Origin: DATGEO01 sp035310015
GTDB taxonomy: Bacteria > Chloroflexota > Dormibacteria > Dormibacterales > Dormibacteraceae
DNA length: 12,310 nt
Assembly: GCA_035310015.1 (NCBI GenBank)
Contig: DATGEO010000090.1
Coordinates: forward strand, 1-12,310
Reading direction: 5' to 3'
The notes beneath the pieces are model-generated. The model saw only the letters and a program-made list of their open reading frames with translations, was not told where the DNA came from and searched no databases. Position numbers and translations under genes: made by a program. This document shows positions 1-6,124 of the stretch, piece by piece; positions within the stretch are counted from its first letter, which is position 1, and every line of letters starts with the position of its first letter.

Positions 1-411
1 CGGGTCGCTCTGAAGGTTCATGTGCACCGTCAGGTCGCGCGGGATCGACGCCAGCATCACCCGATGCGAGTTGGGATCGATGGTCACGGCCATGATCGAG
101 TCGGTCAGGAATGGGGCGTCGTTCTCGTAGCCGCCCATGCCGAGCAGGAGGATGTTGACCTGCTGCCCGTGCTGCAGCTTGTAGGCGATGGTGCCGGGCT
201 GCGGCTCGACCGCCTGCACGACCTCACCGAGCGGGTTGAGGTGATGACCTGTCGTGGCGTTGAGGAAGTCGTCGATGCGCTTGTACGTCATCGTGCCGGT
301 GATCACGATGACGATGAGCAGGAACGCGCCAATCATCGCCGGGACCGACCGGGTCAGGCGGTAGGAGACGTTGTAGCGGGATCGCCTGGCCCTAGGCCTG
401 GCCCTCTGCAT
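1..411 (-). CDS. LytR-CpsA-Psr (LCP) family protein, N-terminal part, cut by window edge
   Basis: LCP proteins are membrane-anchored phosphotransferases. They transfer undecaprenyl-linked glycopolymers such as teichoic acid, capsule or arabinogalactan to peptidoglycan outside the membrane. Only residues 1-137 are in the window; the C-terminal part lies beyond base 1. A basic N-terminus (residues 1-21) is followed by one membrane segment (about 24-43). The extracellular LCP domain then starts with NILLLGMGG (86-94), the acidic pair in FLTDSIM (101-107), and a core beta-strand ending ASIPRDLTV (121-129). The NxLLLG...TDS...SIPRD order is the family hallmark, and the Arg-Asp pair belongs to the pyrophosphate/Mg site. 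The start is the ATG at 411; a GTG two codons upstream (417-415) is also possible. The gene lies downstream of the DUF4190 gene on the same strand, with a 55-base gap that holds a -10-like box. The family call is firm; the glycopolymer is unknown. Confidence 0.9.
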   Translation of the reverse strand, partial: MQRARPRARRSRYNVSYRLTRSVPAMIGAFLLIVIVITGTMTYKRIDDFLNATTGHHLNPLGEVVQAVEPQPGTIAYKLQHGQQVNILLLGMGGYENDAPFLTDSIMAVTIDPNSHRVMLASIPRDLTVHMNLQSDP

Positions 412-421
412 GCGCACGGGG

Positions 422-427
422 ATTCTA
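422..427 (-). promoter_or_regulatory. Candidate -10 box (TAGAAT) for the LCP gene
   Basis: Read on the minus strand, TAGAAT ends 10 bases before the LCP ATG and 4 bases before the in-frame GTG. Transcription starting 6-8 bases downstream would leave at most a few leader bases, so the message would be essentially leaderless. No good -35 box is visible at 16-18 bases; only weak CCGTTT/ACCGTT-like sequence is there. This is inference from spacing alone. Confidence 0.35.
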
Positions 428-466
428 CCTTGCAGGCTTTAGGAAACGGTCGGCCGACAGGAAGGG

Positions 467-1030
467 TTACGTCGTCGAGCTGTAGTGCCCGATGATCACG
501 AAGAAGAAGAACCATCCGATCGACGCGAGGAACCCGAGCACGCCGAGGATCAAACCTCCGATCGCGAGTCCTCCGCCCCCGAGCGTCCCTCCGCTTGCCG
601 TGATACGGCCGCGCGAGATGAAGCCCATGATCGCGGCCGCCGGTCCGAGGATGGCGCCCAGAAAGACGACGCAGCAGACCAGCGAGAGGATGCCGGTGAT
701 GAGCGATGCGATGGCCAGGCCATCGGTGCGCGTGCTCGCGTACTGCATGCCGCCCGGCGTGTAGCCTCCGCCCGGCGGAGGTGGCGGCGGAGCGTAACCC
801 CCGCCTCCCGGCGGCGGCGGTGGCATGTACCCACCTCCGCCAGAGGGTGGCGGCGGTGGCGGCGCGTACCCGCCTCCGCCGGAGGGCGGCGGAGGTGGCG
901 GCGTCGAACCTCCGCCCGACGGCGGCGGCGGAGGAGGCGGTACGGAACCTCCGCCTGACGGCGGCGGTGGGGGCGGGGGCGGCGTGGACCCTTCATCGGA
1001 CGGAGGGGGCGGGGGCGGTAGGTCCGACAT
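467..1030 (-). CDS. Pro/Gly-rich DUF4190 membrane protein
   Basis: This 187-residue protein has two parts. Residues 5-95 hold seven proline runs (6, 8, 7, 6, 6, 5 and 6 Pro in order) separated by SGGG/GGGG-Y/S linkers, a disordered arm probably on the cytoplasmic side. Residues 103-187 form a DUF4190-type domain: membrane segment 105-135, a short loop ending SRGRITASGGTLGGGG (139-154), then membrane segment 155-180. The function of DUF4190 is not established. The start is the ATG at 1030, with an ideal AGGAGG Shine-Dalgarno 6 bases upstream that overlaps the TAG stop of the preceding DUF4013 gene, implying coupled translation. The upstream in-frame extension to 1159 overlaps the DUF4013 gene and lacks comparable start signals, so it was not used. 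The repeat is nearly all CCG/CCT/CCC and GGN codons. Such polyproline runs are known to stall ribosomes and to need elongation factor P. Confidence 0.8.
   Translation of the reverse strand: MSDLPPPPPPSDEGSTPPPPPPPPSGGGSVPPPPPPPSGGGSTPPPPPPSGGGGYAPPPPPPSGGGGYMPPPPPGGGGYAPPPPPPGGGYTPGGMQYASTRTDGLAIASLITGILSLVCCVVFLGAILGPAAAIMGFISRGRITASGGTLGGGGLAIGGLILGVLGFLASIGWFFFFVIIGHYSSTT
770..1016 (-). repeat. Coding tandem repeat: Pro(5-8)-Gly(3-4) units, about 30-36 bp each
   Basis: Seven imperfect GC-only units encode proline runs separated by glycine linkers. Unit length varies with the number of Pro and Gly codons, which suggests expansion and contraction by slippage or recombination. Because CCN and GGN are reverse complements, the opposite strand reads as a similar Pro/Gly repeat (825-1046). 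That is a mirror effect and not a second gene. Confidence 0.8.
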
Positions 1031-1040
1031 TCGTGTCCTC

Positions 1041-1703
1041 CTATGAAGCCGGCTCCCGGCTTTCTGAACCCAACTCGAAGCTCCGGAAAACCCACGCCTG
1101 GACCGACAGCGCGTACGCCGCGGTGAACAGGATTCCGATCCCACAGGCGATCGCGCCAAGCGAGCTGATGAAGCCTGCGGCGATCAGCATAAGGCCCGCG
1201 ATCAGAGTGTTGGTCGGCTTTTCCAAGCAGCGGCGGACGACGCCGCGAACGGCCAGGCCGCCGGCGATGCCGCCTTTGTCCACCGCCAGCACGACGGCCG
1301 GCGTCGCGAAGTTGAGCGCGAGGCCGCCGATCGTGGTCACGCCGAACGCCAGCACGTTGAGGAAAAGGGACAGGACGATCAGCCCCGTGTTCCCGGTTCC
1401 GCGGCCCTGGGAGATCGCGATCAGCAGCGCGGGCAGGTAGAGGACAAGGGCGATCAGGCCGACGCCGATGGTGTAGGCGAGCTGCACCGCGAAGAGCCTC
1501 GCGCCGCGCCCGATGTAGCTGATGTTCCCCGGCGCGAGCGTCTCGTCGCCCGCGCGGAGGCGGTCGAGGGTCGCCAGCATCCATCCGAGGCCGTTGATCG
1601 CCCCGACGACCGGGATCAGAAGGATCAGGGCGATCACGGCGAGCTTGCCGAACCACTGCGGGTCGCGCACCGGCCAGATGAACGCGTCGCCGGCGCGCTC
1701 CAC
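1041..1703 (-). CDS. DUF4013 family multi-pass membrane protein
   Basis: This 220-residue integral membrane protein has no known function. The N-terminal pattern, an amphipathic stretch with PVRDPQWFGK (11-20) followed by a hydrophobic segment ending in ILLIPVVG (27-34), then GWMLATLDRLRAGDETLAP, matches DUF4013 proteins. Further membrane segments lie near 72-97, 106-128, 130-145 and 168-205. The start chosen is the GTG at 1703, 14 bases after the TAG of the preceding DUF4190 gene; a weak GGCTAGG purine patch is the only ribosome-site candidate. The frame stays open upstream to 1979, but that part overlaps the DUF4190 gene and is Arg-rich and non-hydrophobic, so it is rejected. The TAG stop overlaps the Shine-Dalgarno of the next gene. 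Its position between two DUF4190 genes suggests a joint membrane role; that is inference. Confidence 0.75.
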   Translation of the reverse strand: MERAGDAFIWPVRDPQWFGKLAVIALILLIPVVGAINGLGWMLATLDRLRAGDETLAPGNISYIGRGARLFAVQLAYTIGVGLIALVLYLPALLIAISQGRGTGNTGLIVLSLFLNVLAFGVTTIGGLALNFATPAVVLAVDKGGIAGGLAVRGVVRRCLEKPTNTLIAGLMLIAAGFISSLGAIACGIGILFTAAYALSVQAWVFRSFELGSESREPAS

Positions 1704-1717
1704 GCCTAGCCGCGAAC

Positions 1718-2119
1718 CTAGCTGAACGACGATTGGGACGACGTGTCGTTGAGGGCGTTCAGGATGACTATCAGCCACACAAGCGTGACCACGCATCCGA
1801 TGACGGTCGCGATGATGCCGAGAATCCGTCCCGCGCTGGCGGTGCTGGCGCCGGTGAGCGCGCCGTTCGATTCCGCGATCCGCTGGCGGGCGCTCTTGCC
1901 CAGGAAGTAAGCGACCGGTCCCCCGATCATGCCGGGCAGCCCGAGCGGGATGGCGAAGATGACACCGAGGATCGCCCACACGAGCGCCGAGACCGCGCGC
2001 GGGTCGGTGACCGCGTGCGCCGATCCCGCGGGCGGCGGGTAAGCCGGCGGCGGGTGGTAGGGCGCGACCGAAGGCTGCGAGTGCGGATACTGCATCGACG
2101 CCGGCGGCGGCGACGCCAT
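1718..2119 (-). CDS. DUF4190 membrane protein with Pro/Tyr-rich N-terminus
   Basis: This 133-residue protein has a low-complexity N-terminus (1-35) rich in Pro, Ala and Tyr, with several PPP motifs. A DUF4190-like domain follows: membrane segment about 44-74, a polar loop with GKSARQRIAESNGALTG (74-90), and membrane segment 98-122. This is the same plan as the protein at 467-1030, so the two are probably paralogues flanking the DUF4013 gene. The ATG at 2119 was chosen. An alternative TTG at 2143 adds eight residues and overlaps the TGA of the upstream dehydrogenase as TTGA, an arrangement also seen at sucC/sucD. Function unknown; a scaffold or interaction role is only a guess from the disordered arm. 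Confidence 0.75.
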   Translation of the reverse strand: MASPPPASMQYPHSQPSVAPYHPPPAYPPPAGSAHAVTDPRAVSALVWAILGVIFAIPLGLPGMIGGPVAYFLGKSARQRIAESNGALTGASTASAGRILGIIATVIGCVVTLVWLIVILNALNDTSSQSSFS

Positions 2120-2139
2120 GGCTTCGGATCCGCCTTCGC

Positions 2140-3291
2140 TCAACGCAGCAGGGCTCGCGCGATCACCACGCGCTGAATCTGGTTCGTGCCCTCGTAGATC
2201 TGCGTGATCTTCGCGTCCCGCATCATCCTTTCGACCGGATACTCGCTGATGTAGCCGTAGCCGCCGAGGATCTGCACGCAGTCGGTGGTCACCTTCATCG
2301 CCATGTCAGATGCGAACAGCTTGGCCATGGCCGCGACCTTCGTCAGGTCAGGCGCCTTCTCGTCGACCTTCGTCGCCGCGCGGTAGACGAGCGTTCGCGA
2401 CGCTTCGATCTGCGTCGCCATGTCGGCGAACATGAACTGGATGCCCTGGAAGCTCGCGATCGGCTGCCCGAACTGGCTGCGTTCCTTGGCGTAGTTGAGC
2501 GCGTAGTCGAAGGCTCCTTCGGCGATGCCGAGGGCCTGGGCGCCGATTCCCGGCCGCGAGCGGTCGAGCACGGCCAGCGCGATCTTGAAGCCGGCTCCCT
2601 CTTCCCCGAGCCGGTTGGCCGCGGGCACCTTCACGTCCTCGAACACCAGCTGCGCCGTGGGCGACCCGCGGATGCCGAGCTTGTGCTCGAGCTTCGGCGC
2701 GCCCCAGGGGCTCGTCTCGCGCTCGAGCACGAACGCGGAGATGCCTCGGTGGTCGGAGTCGGGGTCGGTCTGCGCGAACACGACGAGCGTGCCGGCGATG
2801 CTGCCGTGGGTGATGAACTGCTTCGTGCCATTGAGCACGTACTCGTCGCCGTAACGCTTGGCGCGCGTCTTCATCGCCGCGGCGTCGGATCCACTCCCGG
2901 TCTCGGACAGCGCGTAGGCCGCGACCTTCTCGCCGGACGCGAGCGGCGGGCAGAGTCGCTTCTTCTGCTCCTCGCTTCCCGCGACGAGGATCGGGTAGCT
3001 GCCGAGGGCCTGGACGGCGAGGATAAGCGACGAGCTCGCGCACGCCTTGGCGATCTCCTCGATGCCCATGCAGATGCTGACGCTCGAGCCCGAGATGCCT
3101 CCGTACTCCTCGGGGAAGGGAATCCCCAGGATCCCGTTCTCGGCGAAGAGCTTCTCGATGTCCTTCGGGTACTCGGCCTTCTGGTCGATCTCGGCCGCCC
3201 GCGGAGCGACCTTGTCCTGGACGAGCTCGCGGATGGTGTCTCGGATCGCGATCTGCTCTTCCGAGAACTCGAAGTCCATGGCCACTCGCAT
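2140..3291 (-). CDS. Acyl-CoA dehydrogenase B (short/branched-chain type)
   Basis: This is an FAD-dependent acyl-CoA dehydrogenase. It forms the alpha,beta double bond of an acyl-CoA and passes electrons to ETF, in fatty acid or branched amino acid breakdown in the cytoplasm. Numbering is from MDFEFSEEQ. The N-terminal helical domain spans about 1-120. Signature one, ALSETGSGSDAAA, is at 123-135. The beta domain with EYVLNGTKQFITHG is near 146-159. The FAD-contacting ERSQFGQPIASFQGIQ is at 266-281. Signature two, QILGGYGYISEYP, is at 336-348. The catalytic Glu is in IYEGTNQIQR (361-370). All key elements are intact and the length (379-383) is normal. The start is either ATG 3291, whose TAATG overlaps the upstream stop, or ATG 3279, which gives the usual MDF N-terminus. 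It follows dehydrogenase A without a gap. The acyl chain specificity cannot be read from the sequence. Confidence 0.93.
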   Translation of the reverse strand: MRVAMDFEFSEEQIAIRDTIRELVQDKVAPRAAEIDQKAEYPKDIEKLFAENGILGIPFPEEYGGISGSSVSICMGIEEIAKACASSSLILAVQALGSYPILVAGSEEQKKRLCPPLASGEKVAAYALSETGSGSDAAAMKTRAKRYGDEYVLNGTKQFITHGSIAGTLVVFAQTDPDSDHRGISAFVLERETSPWGAPKLEHKLGIRGSPTAQLVFEDVKVPAANRLGEEGAGFKIALAVLDRSRPGIGAQALGIAEGAFDYALNYAKERSQFGQPIASFQGIQFMFADMATQIEASRTLVYRAATKVDEKAPDLTKVAAMAKLFASDMAMKVTTDCVQILGGYGYISEYPVERMMRDAKITQIYEGTNQIQRVVIARALLR

Positions 3292-4415
3292 TATCGAGAC
3301 TTGAACAGGTCCCGGCTGATGACCACCCGCTGGACCTGGTTGGAGCCCTCGTAGATCTGCAGCGCTTTGGCGTCGCGCACGTGGCGCTCGAACGGGCTGC
3401 CGCTCAGCGCGCCTTCCTCGCCGGCGACCTGGAGCGCGTCGAGCGCCACCTCCATCGCGGTGTCGGTGCAGTGCAGCTTGGCCATCGACGCCAGGCGCGT
3501 GAAGGGCCGCCCGGCGCTGCACTGCCAGGCCGCGCGGTACGCCAGCAGCCGCGCCGACTCGACGCGAGTGGCCATGTCCGCGAGCGTGAACTCGTCGCCC
3601 TGCGCGCGCTCCCGCCCGGCCAGCACGGCTCGTGTCTGGTCGACCGCGGCCTGGGCGATGCCGAGCGCCTGGCCGGAGATGCCGATCCGCCCGGAGTCGA
3701 GCGCGCGCATCGCGACGGTGAACCCCTGGCCTTCGCCCGCCAGCCGGTTGGCGGCCGGCACCCTGACGTCCTCGAGCACGAGCTCGCCGGTCGGCGAGCC
3801 GTTGAGCCCCATCTTGCCGAACACCTGGCCGACGCGCAGGCCTTCCGAGTCGGCGGGCACGATGAATGCGCTCACGCCGGCCGCGCGTTCATCCGCGCCG
3901 GTGCGCGCGAACACGATGTACACGCCCGCGCGGCCGATGTTGGTGATGAAGATCTTCGTGCCGTTGAGCACGTACTCGCCCCCGGCCCGGCGGGCGGTCA
4001 TCTGGAGCGAGGCGGCGTCGGATCCCGACGCCGGCTCGGTCAGAGCGAACGCGCCGAGCAGCTCGCCCGACGCGAGCCGCGGCAGCCACGCCCGCTTCTG
4101 CTCCTCATCGCCGAAGAGCAGGATCGGCTCGCTGCCGACGCTGGTGTGCACGTCGATGATCACCGCGGTCGACGCGCATGCCTGCGCGAGCTCTTCGATG
4201 CAGAGCGTGAAGGCCAGCGCGTCGAGGCCAGAGCCGCCGTACTCGCGCGGGATCAGCACGCCCATCAATCCCGCCTCCGCGGCAGCCTTCACGGCTTCGT
4301 CGGGGAAGCGATGGTCCCGGTCCACTTCGGCCGCGAGCGGCTCCGCCACACCCTGCGCCAGCTCGCGCACGGAGGAGCGAAACGCCTCGTGATGTGGAGC
4401 CAGCTCGAGGTCCAT
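3291..4415 (-). CDS. Acyl-CoA dehydrogenase A, with altered FAD-site motifs
   Basis: This 374-residue acyl-CoA dehydrogenase family flavoprotein starts MDLELAPHH. Signature one, ALTEPASGSDAAS, is at 124-136. EYVLNGTKIFITN lies at 147-159, and the catalytic Glu356 is in IYEGSNQVQR. Two regions are unusual. After RER (268-270) the family's F-G-x-P-[LI]-x-x-F-Q-x-x-Q segment is missing: the chain goes from RERAQG straight to DEFTLADMAT, about nine residues shorter than its neighbour. Signature two, normally QxxGGxG, reads QVAGEEG (329-335). In known structures both elements touch the FAD of the adjacent subunit. No frameshift is needed to explain either change. The start is ATG 4415; no clear Shine-Dalgarno is visible. 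It is the first gene of the minus-strand operon and is divergent from the 140-residue protein. The family is certain; normal activity is not. Confidence 0.9.
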   Translation of the reverse strand: MDLELAPHHEAFRSSVRELAQGVAEPLAAEVDRDHRFPDEAVKAAAEAGLMGVLIPREYGGSGLDALAFTLCIEELAQACASTAVIIDVHTSVGSEPILLFGDEEQKRAWLPRLASGELLGAFALTEPASGSDAASLQMTARRAGGEYVLNGTKIFITNIGRAGVYIVFARTGADERAAGVSAFIVPADSEGLRVGQVFGKMGLNGSPTGELVLEDVRVPAANRLAGEGQGFTVAMRALDSGRIGISGQALGIAQAAVDQTRAVLAGRERAQGDEFTLADMATRVESARLLAYRAAWQCSAGRPFTRLASMAKLHCTDTAMEVALDALQVAGEEGALSGSPFERHVRDAKALQIYEGSNQVQRVVISRDLFKSR

Positions 4416-4418
4416 AAA

Positions 4419-4446
4419 TTGGAGGCGGTAAACCTCGACTTACAAT
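4419..4446 (+). promoter_or_regulatory. Candidate promoter for the hypothetical protein/YVTN gene pair
   Basis: TTGGAG (4419-4424) and TACAAT (4441-4446) are separated by 16 bases, close to sigma-70 consensus. TACAAT ends 11 bases before the ATG at 4458, so a start site 6-8 bases downstream would give a leader of about 3-5 bases. An AGAGG Shine-Dalgarno-like stretch (4447-4451) lies 6 bases before the ATG. It would fall upstream of that start site and be left out of the transcript, so the two signals do not fit together unless another promoter exists. Confidence 0.45.
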
Positions 4447-4453
4447 AGAGGTT
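4431..4453. promoter_or_regulatory. Candidate operator: palindrome AACCTC-N11-GAGGTT
   Basis: Perfect 6-base inverted arms lie at 4431-4436 and 4448-4453 around an 11-base spacer that contains the TACAAT box. A second short palindrome, GTAA-N8-TTAC (4428-4443), overlaps it. The site sits in the 42-base region between two divergent genes, so a dimeric repressor bound here could control both. No regulator gene is nearby in the window. Arms of this length can also arise by chance. Confidence 0.35.
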
Positions 4454-4457
4454 CGCG

Positions 4458-4880
4458 ATGGAAGCAGGCCCGCGCTACCTCGAAGGGACCACTGTCGGCA
4501 GTGGCCGTGACATCATCGGCGTTCGCCGTGACCGGATCGCTGACATCATCAGCACCGGGCGCGAGATCATCTCGCGCGCGAAGTCGGAGAAGCTCCTTCC
4601 TGACACCATCACCGGCGCGACCGCGGCCCTGCTGGTCACCATCGCCGGCTACGGCGAACCGCTTTCCGAAGGCCAGTGGCGCGAGCTCGCGGGCGTGGTC
4701 GGCGGGATCATGCGCGACAGCACGTACGCCGACCTTGCCCGCCTGCGGACTTTGATCACCCAGGAGCAGTTCTTGAACGTGGCGCGTAACGCGGGCTACG
4801 GCCGCTTCATCCGGCGGCTGGACGACGGCCGCTGGGTGTGCGAGCTGACCCCCAAGCTGGAAGACCTTCCGGACGAGTGA
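4458..4880 (+). CDS. Hypothetical protein, 140 residues, family not recognised
   Basis: I do not recognise this protein. It is soluble: no signal peptide or long membrane segment, only a moderately hydrophobic helix, TGATAALLVTIAGYG (52-66). Residues 17-42 look like an amphipathic helix with repeating RDII, ADII and REII units; in the DNA an identical TGACATCATC occurs at 4508-4517 and 4541-4550, 33 bases (11 residues) apart. The second half is mostly helical: SEGQWRELAGVVGGIMRD (70-87) and YADLARLRTLITQEQFLNVAR (90-110). It ends with GYGRFIRRLDDGRWVCEL (113-130), which looks like a short beta-hairpin with a single Cys, and an acidic tail. Coding confidence comes from its length, tight placement and balanced composition. 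It begins at ATG 4458 with AGAGG upstream and is followed after 16 bases by the propeller gene, so the two are probably co-transcribed. Confidence 0.75.
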   Translation: MEAGPRYLEGTTVGSGRDIIGVRRDRIADIISTGREIISRAKSEKLLPDTITGATAALLVTIAGYGEPLSEGQWRELAGVVGGIMRDSTYADLARLRTLITQEQFLNVARNAGYGRFIRRLDDGRWVCELTPKLEDLPDE

Positions 4881-4896
4881 CGTCATCGTCCAGGTA

Positions 4897-6078
4897 GTGC
4901 GGTCACGTCCGGTCCGCATCTTCTTCGCCGCCATCTTCGTGGCGGTGATACTCAGTCCCGCCGCCGTCGTGGCCGCCGTCGTATGGAACGCACCCGGGGT
5001 GTCAGCGCCGGTCGCGTCCGAGCTGGACAACAGTCCGATGAGGATGCTGCCGCCGCCGGACGTCGCGCCCGGCTCGCTGCCGCTCGGACCGAACAACGTC
5101 TACGCGAACGACATGTCGACGACCGTGCCGTGTCCGCTGTGCAACCTGCCGCCGCGCGTGTACGTGCCGAACAGCCTGGCCAACACAGTCGACGTCATCG
5201 ACCCGCTGACGTTCAAGGTCATCGACCACTATCGGGTCGGGCAGATACCGCACCACATCACGCCCTCGTGGGACCTCAGCCAGCTGTACGTCGAGAACGA
5301 GGGCTCGAGCATGCTGACGGTGCTCGACATCCACACCGGCAGGCCGAAGGGCACGATCGGCATCCCGTATCCCTACAACCTGTACTTCACGCCCGACGGC
5401 ACGAAGGCGATCGACGTCGTCGAGCGCTTGATGCGAATCGAGTTCCGTGACCCGCACACGTGGAAGCTGCTGCGCTCCGTGCCCATCCCATGGCCCGGCG
5501 CCGACCATCTCGACTTCAGCGCCGACGGCACCTACCTCATGATCTCGTGCGAGTACTCGGGCGTCGTGGCCAGGGTCGACACGGTCAACATGCGGCTGGT
5601 CGGTTACGTCAACGTCGGCGGCCTGCCGATCGACGTGAAGGTTTCGCCCGACGGCAGCCTGTTCTACGTGACGAACCAGGGCACCGACGGCGTGTCGGTC
5701 ATCGACCCGAACACGATGAAGGTCGTGCAGTTCATCCCCACCGGGCGCGGTGCGCACGGCCTGCAGGTCTCGCGCGACGCTCACTATCTCTACGTCTCCA
5801 ACCGGCTCGAGGGCTCGATCTCGGTGATCGACTTCTCGACGCGCAGGGTCGTCGCGAAGTGGCGCATCCCCGGCGGCGGCAGCCCTGACATGCTGCAGCT
5901 CAGCCCCGACGGGACGCAGCTGTGGGCGTCGGGCCGCTACAACGCGCAGGTGTACGTGTTCAGCACGATCACGGGCCAGGTCATCGCCCGAATCCCGGTC
6001 GGCGCCCAGGACCACGGACTCACCTACTTCCCGAACGTTGGCCTGCACAGCATCGGCCACAACGGCGTCTATAGATAG
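4897..6078 (+). CDS. YVTN/YncE-like seven-bladed beta-propeller, membrane-anchored or secreted
   Basis: This 393-residue protein has a basic start, MRSRPVR, and a hydrophobic segment (about 8-30, ending VVAAVVW) that is an uncleaved anchor or signal peptide, placing the rest outside the membrane. A Pro-rich linker (40-66) follows, then seven repeats of about 42 residues. Their closing strands can be read in order: VIDPLTFKVIDHYRVG, VLDIHTGRPKGTIGI, RDPHTWKLLRSVPIP, RVDTVNMRLVGYVNVG, VIDPNTMKVVQFIPTG, VIDFSTRRVVAKWRIPG and VFSTITGQVIARIPVG. Recurrent SPDG/SADG/TPDG turns support the fold, and the protein closes with GHNGVYR. Proteins of this family have no single known function; some bind DNA or metals or sit beside redox enzymes. 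An odd feature is CPLC (Cys79, Cys82) just before the first blade. The GTG start at 4897 has only a weak AGG upstream. Confidence 0.88.
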   Translation: MRSRPVRIFFAAIFVAVILSPAAVVAAVVWNAPGVSAPVASELDNSPMRMLPPPDVAPGSLPLGPNNVYANDMSTTVPCPLCNLPPRVYVPNSLANTVDVIDPLTFKVIDHYRVGQIPHHITPSWDLSQLYVENEGSSMLTVLDIHTGRPKGTIGIPYPYNLYFTPDGTKAIDVVERLMRIEFRDPHTWKLLRSVPIPWPGADHLDFSADGTYLMISCEYSGVVARVDTVNMRLVGYVNVGGLPIDVKVSPDGSLFYVTNQGTDGVSVIDPNTMKVVQFIPTGRGAHGLQVSRDAHYLYVSNRLEGSISVIDFSTRRVVAKWRIPGGGSPDMLQLSPDGTQLWASGRYNAQVYVFSTITGQVIARIPVGAQDHGLTYFPNVGLHSIGHNGVYR

Positions 6079-6082
6079 GTAT

Positions 6083-6121
6083 CCCCTCTCCCGCATGGCG
6101 AGGGAGGGTTAGGGTGAGGGC
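6083..6121. repeat. GC-rich palindromic intergenic repeat
   Basis: An imperfect hairpin has arms at 6084-6094 and 6098-6108, 11 pairs with one mismatch and one G-T, and a 3-base loop. It is followed by a G-rich stretch, GGGTGAGGG. It fills the gap between the propeller and thioesterase genes. There is no T-run, so a Rho-independent terminator is unlikely. The style (CCCTCTCCC...GAGGG...GTGAGGG) resembles the dispersed palindromic elements found between genes in many GC-rich genomes. The G-rich end also provides GGTGAGG, the likely Shine-Dalgarno for the ATG at 6125. Confidence 0.55.
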
Positions 6122-6124
6122 GTG

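Noticed and set aside
825..1046. Plus-strand open frame encoding PPPPEGGGGGG repeats
   Set aside because: It is the mirror of the minus-strand Pro/Gly repeat (CCN and GGN are reverse complements). The minus-strand gene has an AGGAGG site, a membrane domain and operon context; this frame has none.
3291..4415. Dehydrogenase A as a frameshifted pseudogene
   Set aside because: The frame is continuous, the catalytic Glu and flanking motifs are intact on both sides of the changed regions, and the shorter loop is a clean in-frame difference.
3381..4448. Long plus-strand open frame (355 codons) opposite dehydrogenase A
   Set aside because: Antisense shadow caused by high GC; the product is Arg/Ala/His-rich without domains, while the minus strand encodes a clear acyl-CoA dehydrogenase.
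6084..6108. Hairpin after the propeller gene as a Rho-independent terminator
   Set aside because: The stem is followed by G-rich sequence, not a T-run, and its end serves the next gene as a ribosome site. Treated as a repeat.
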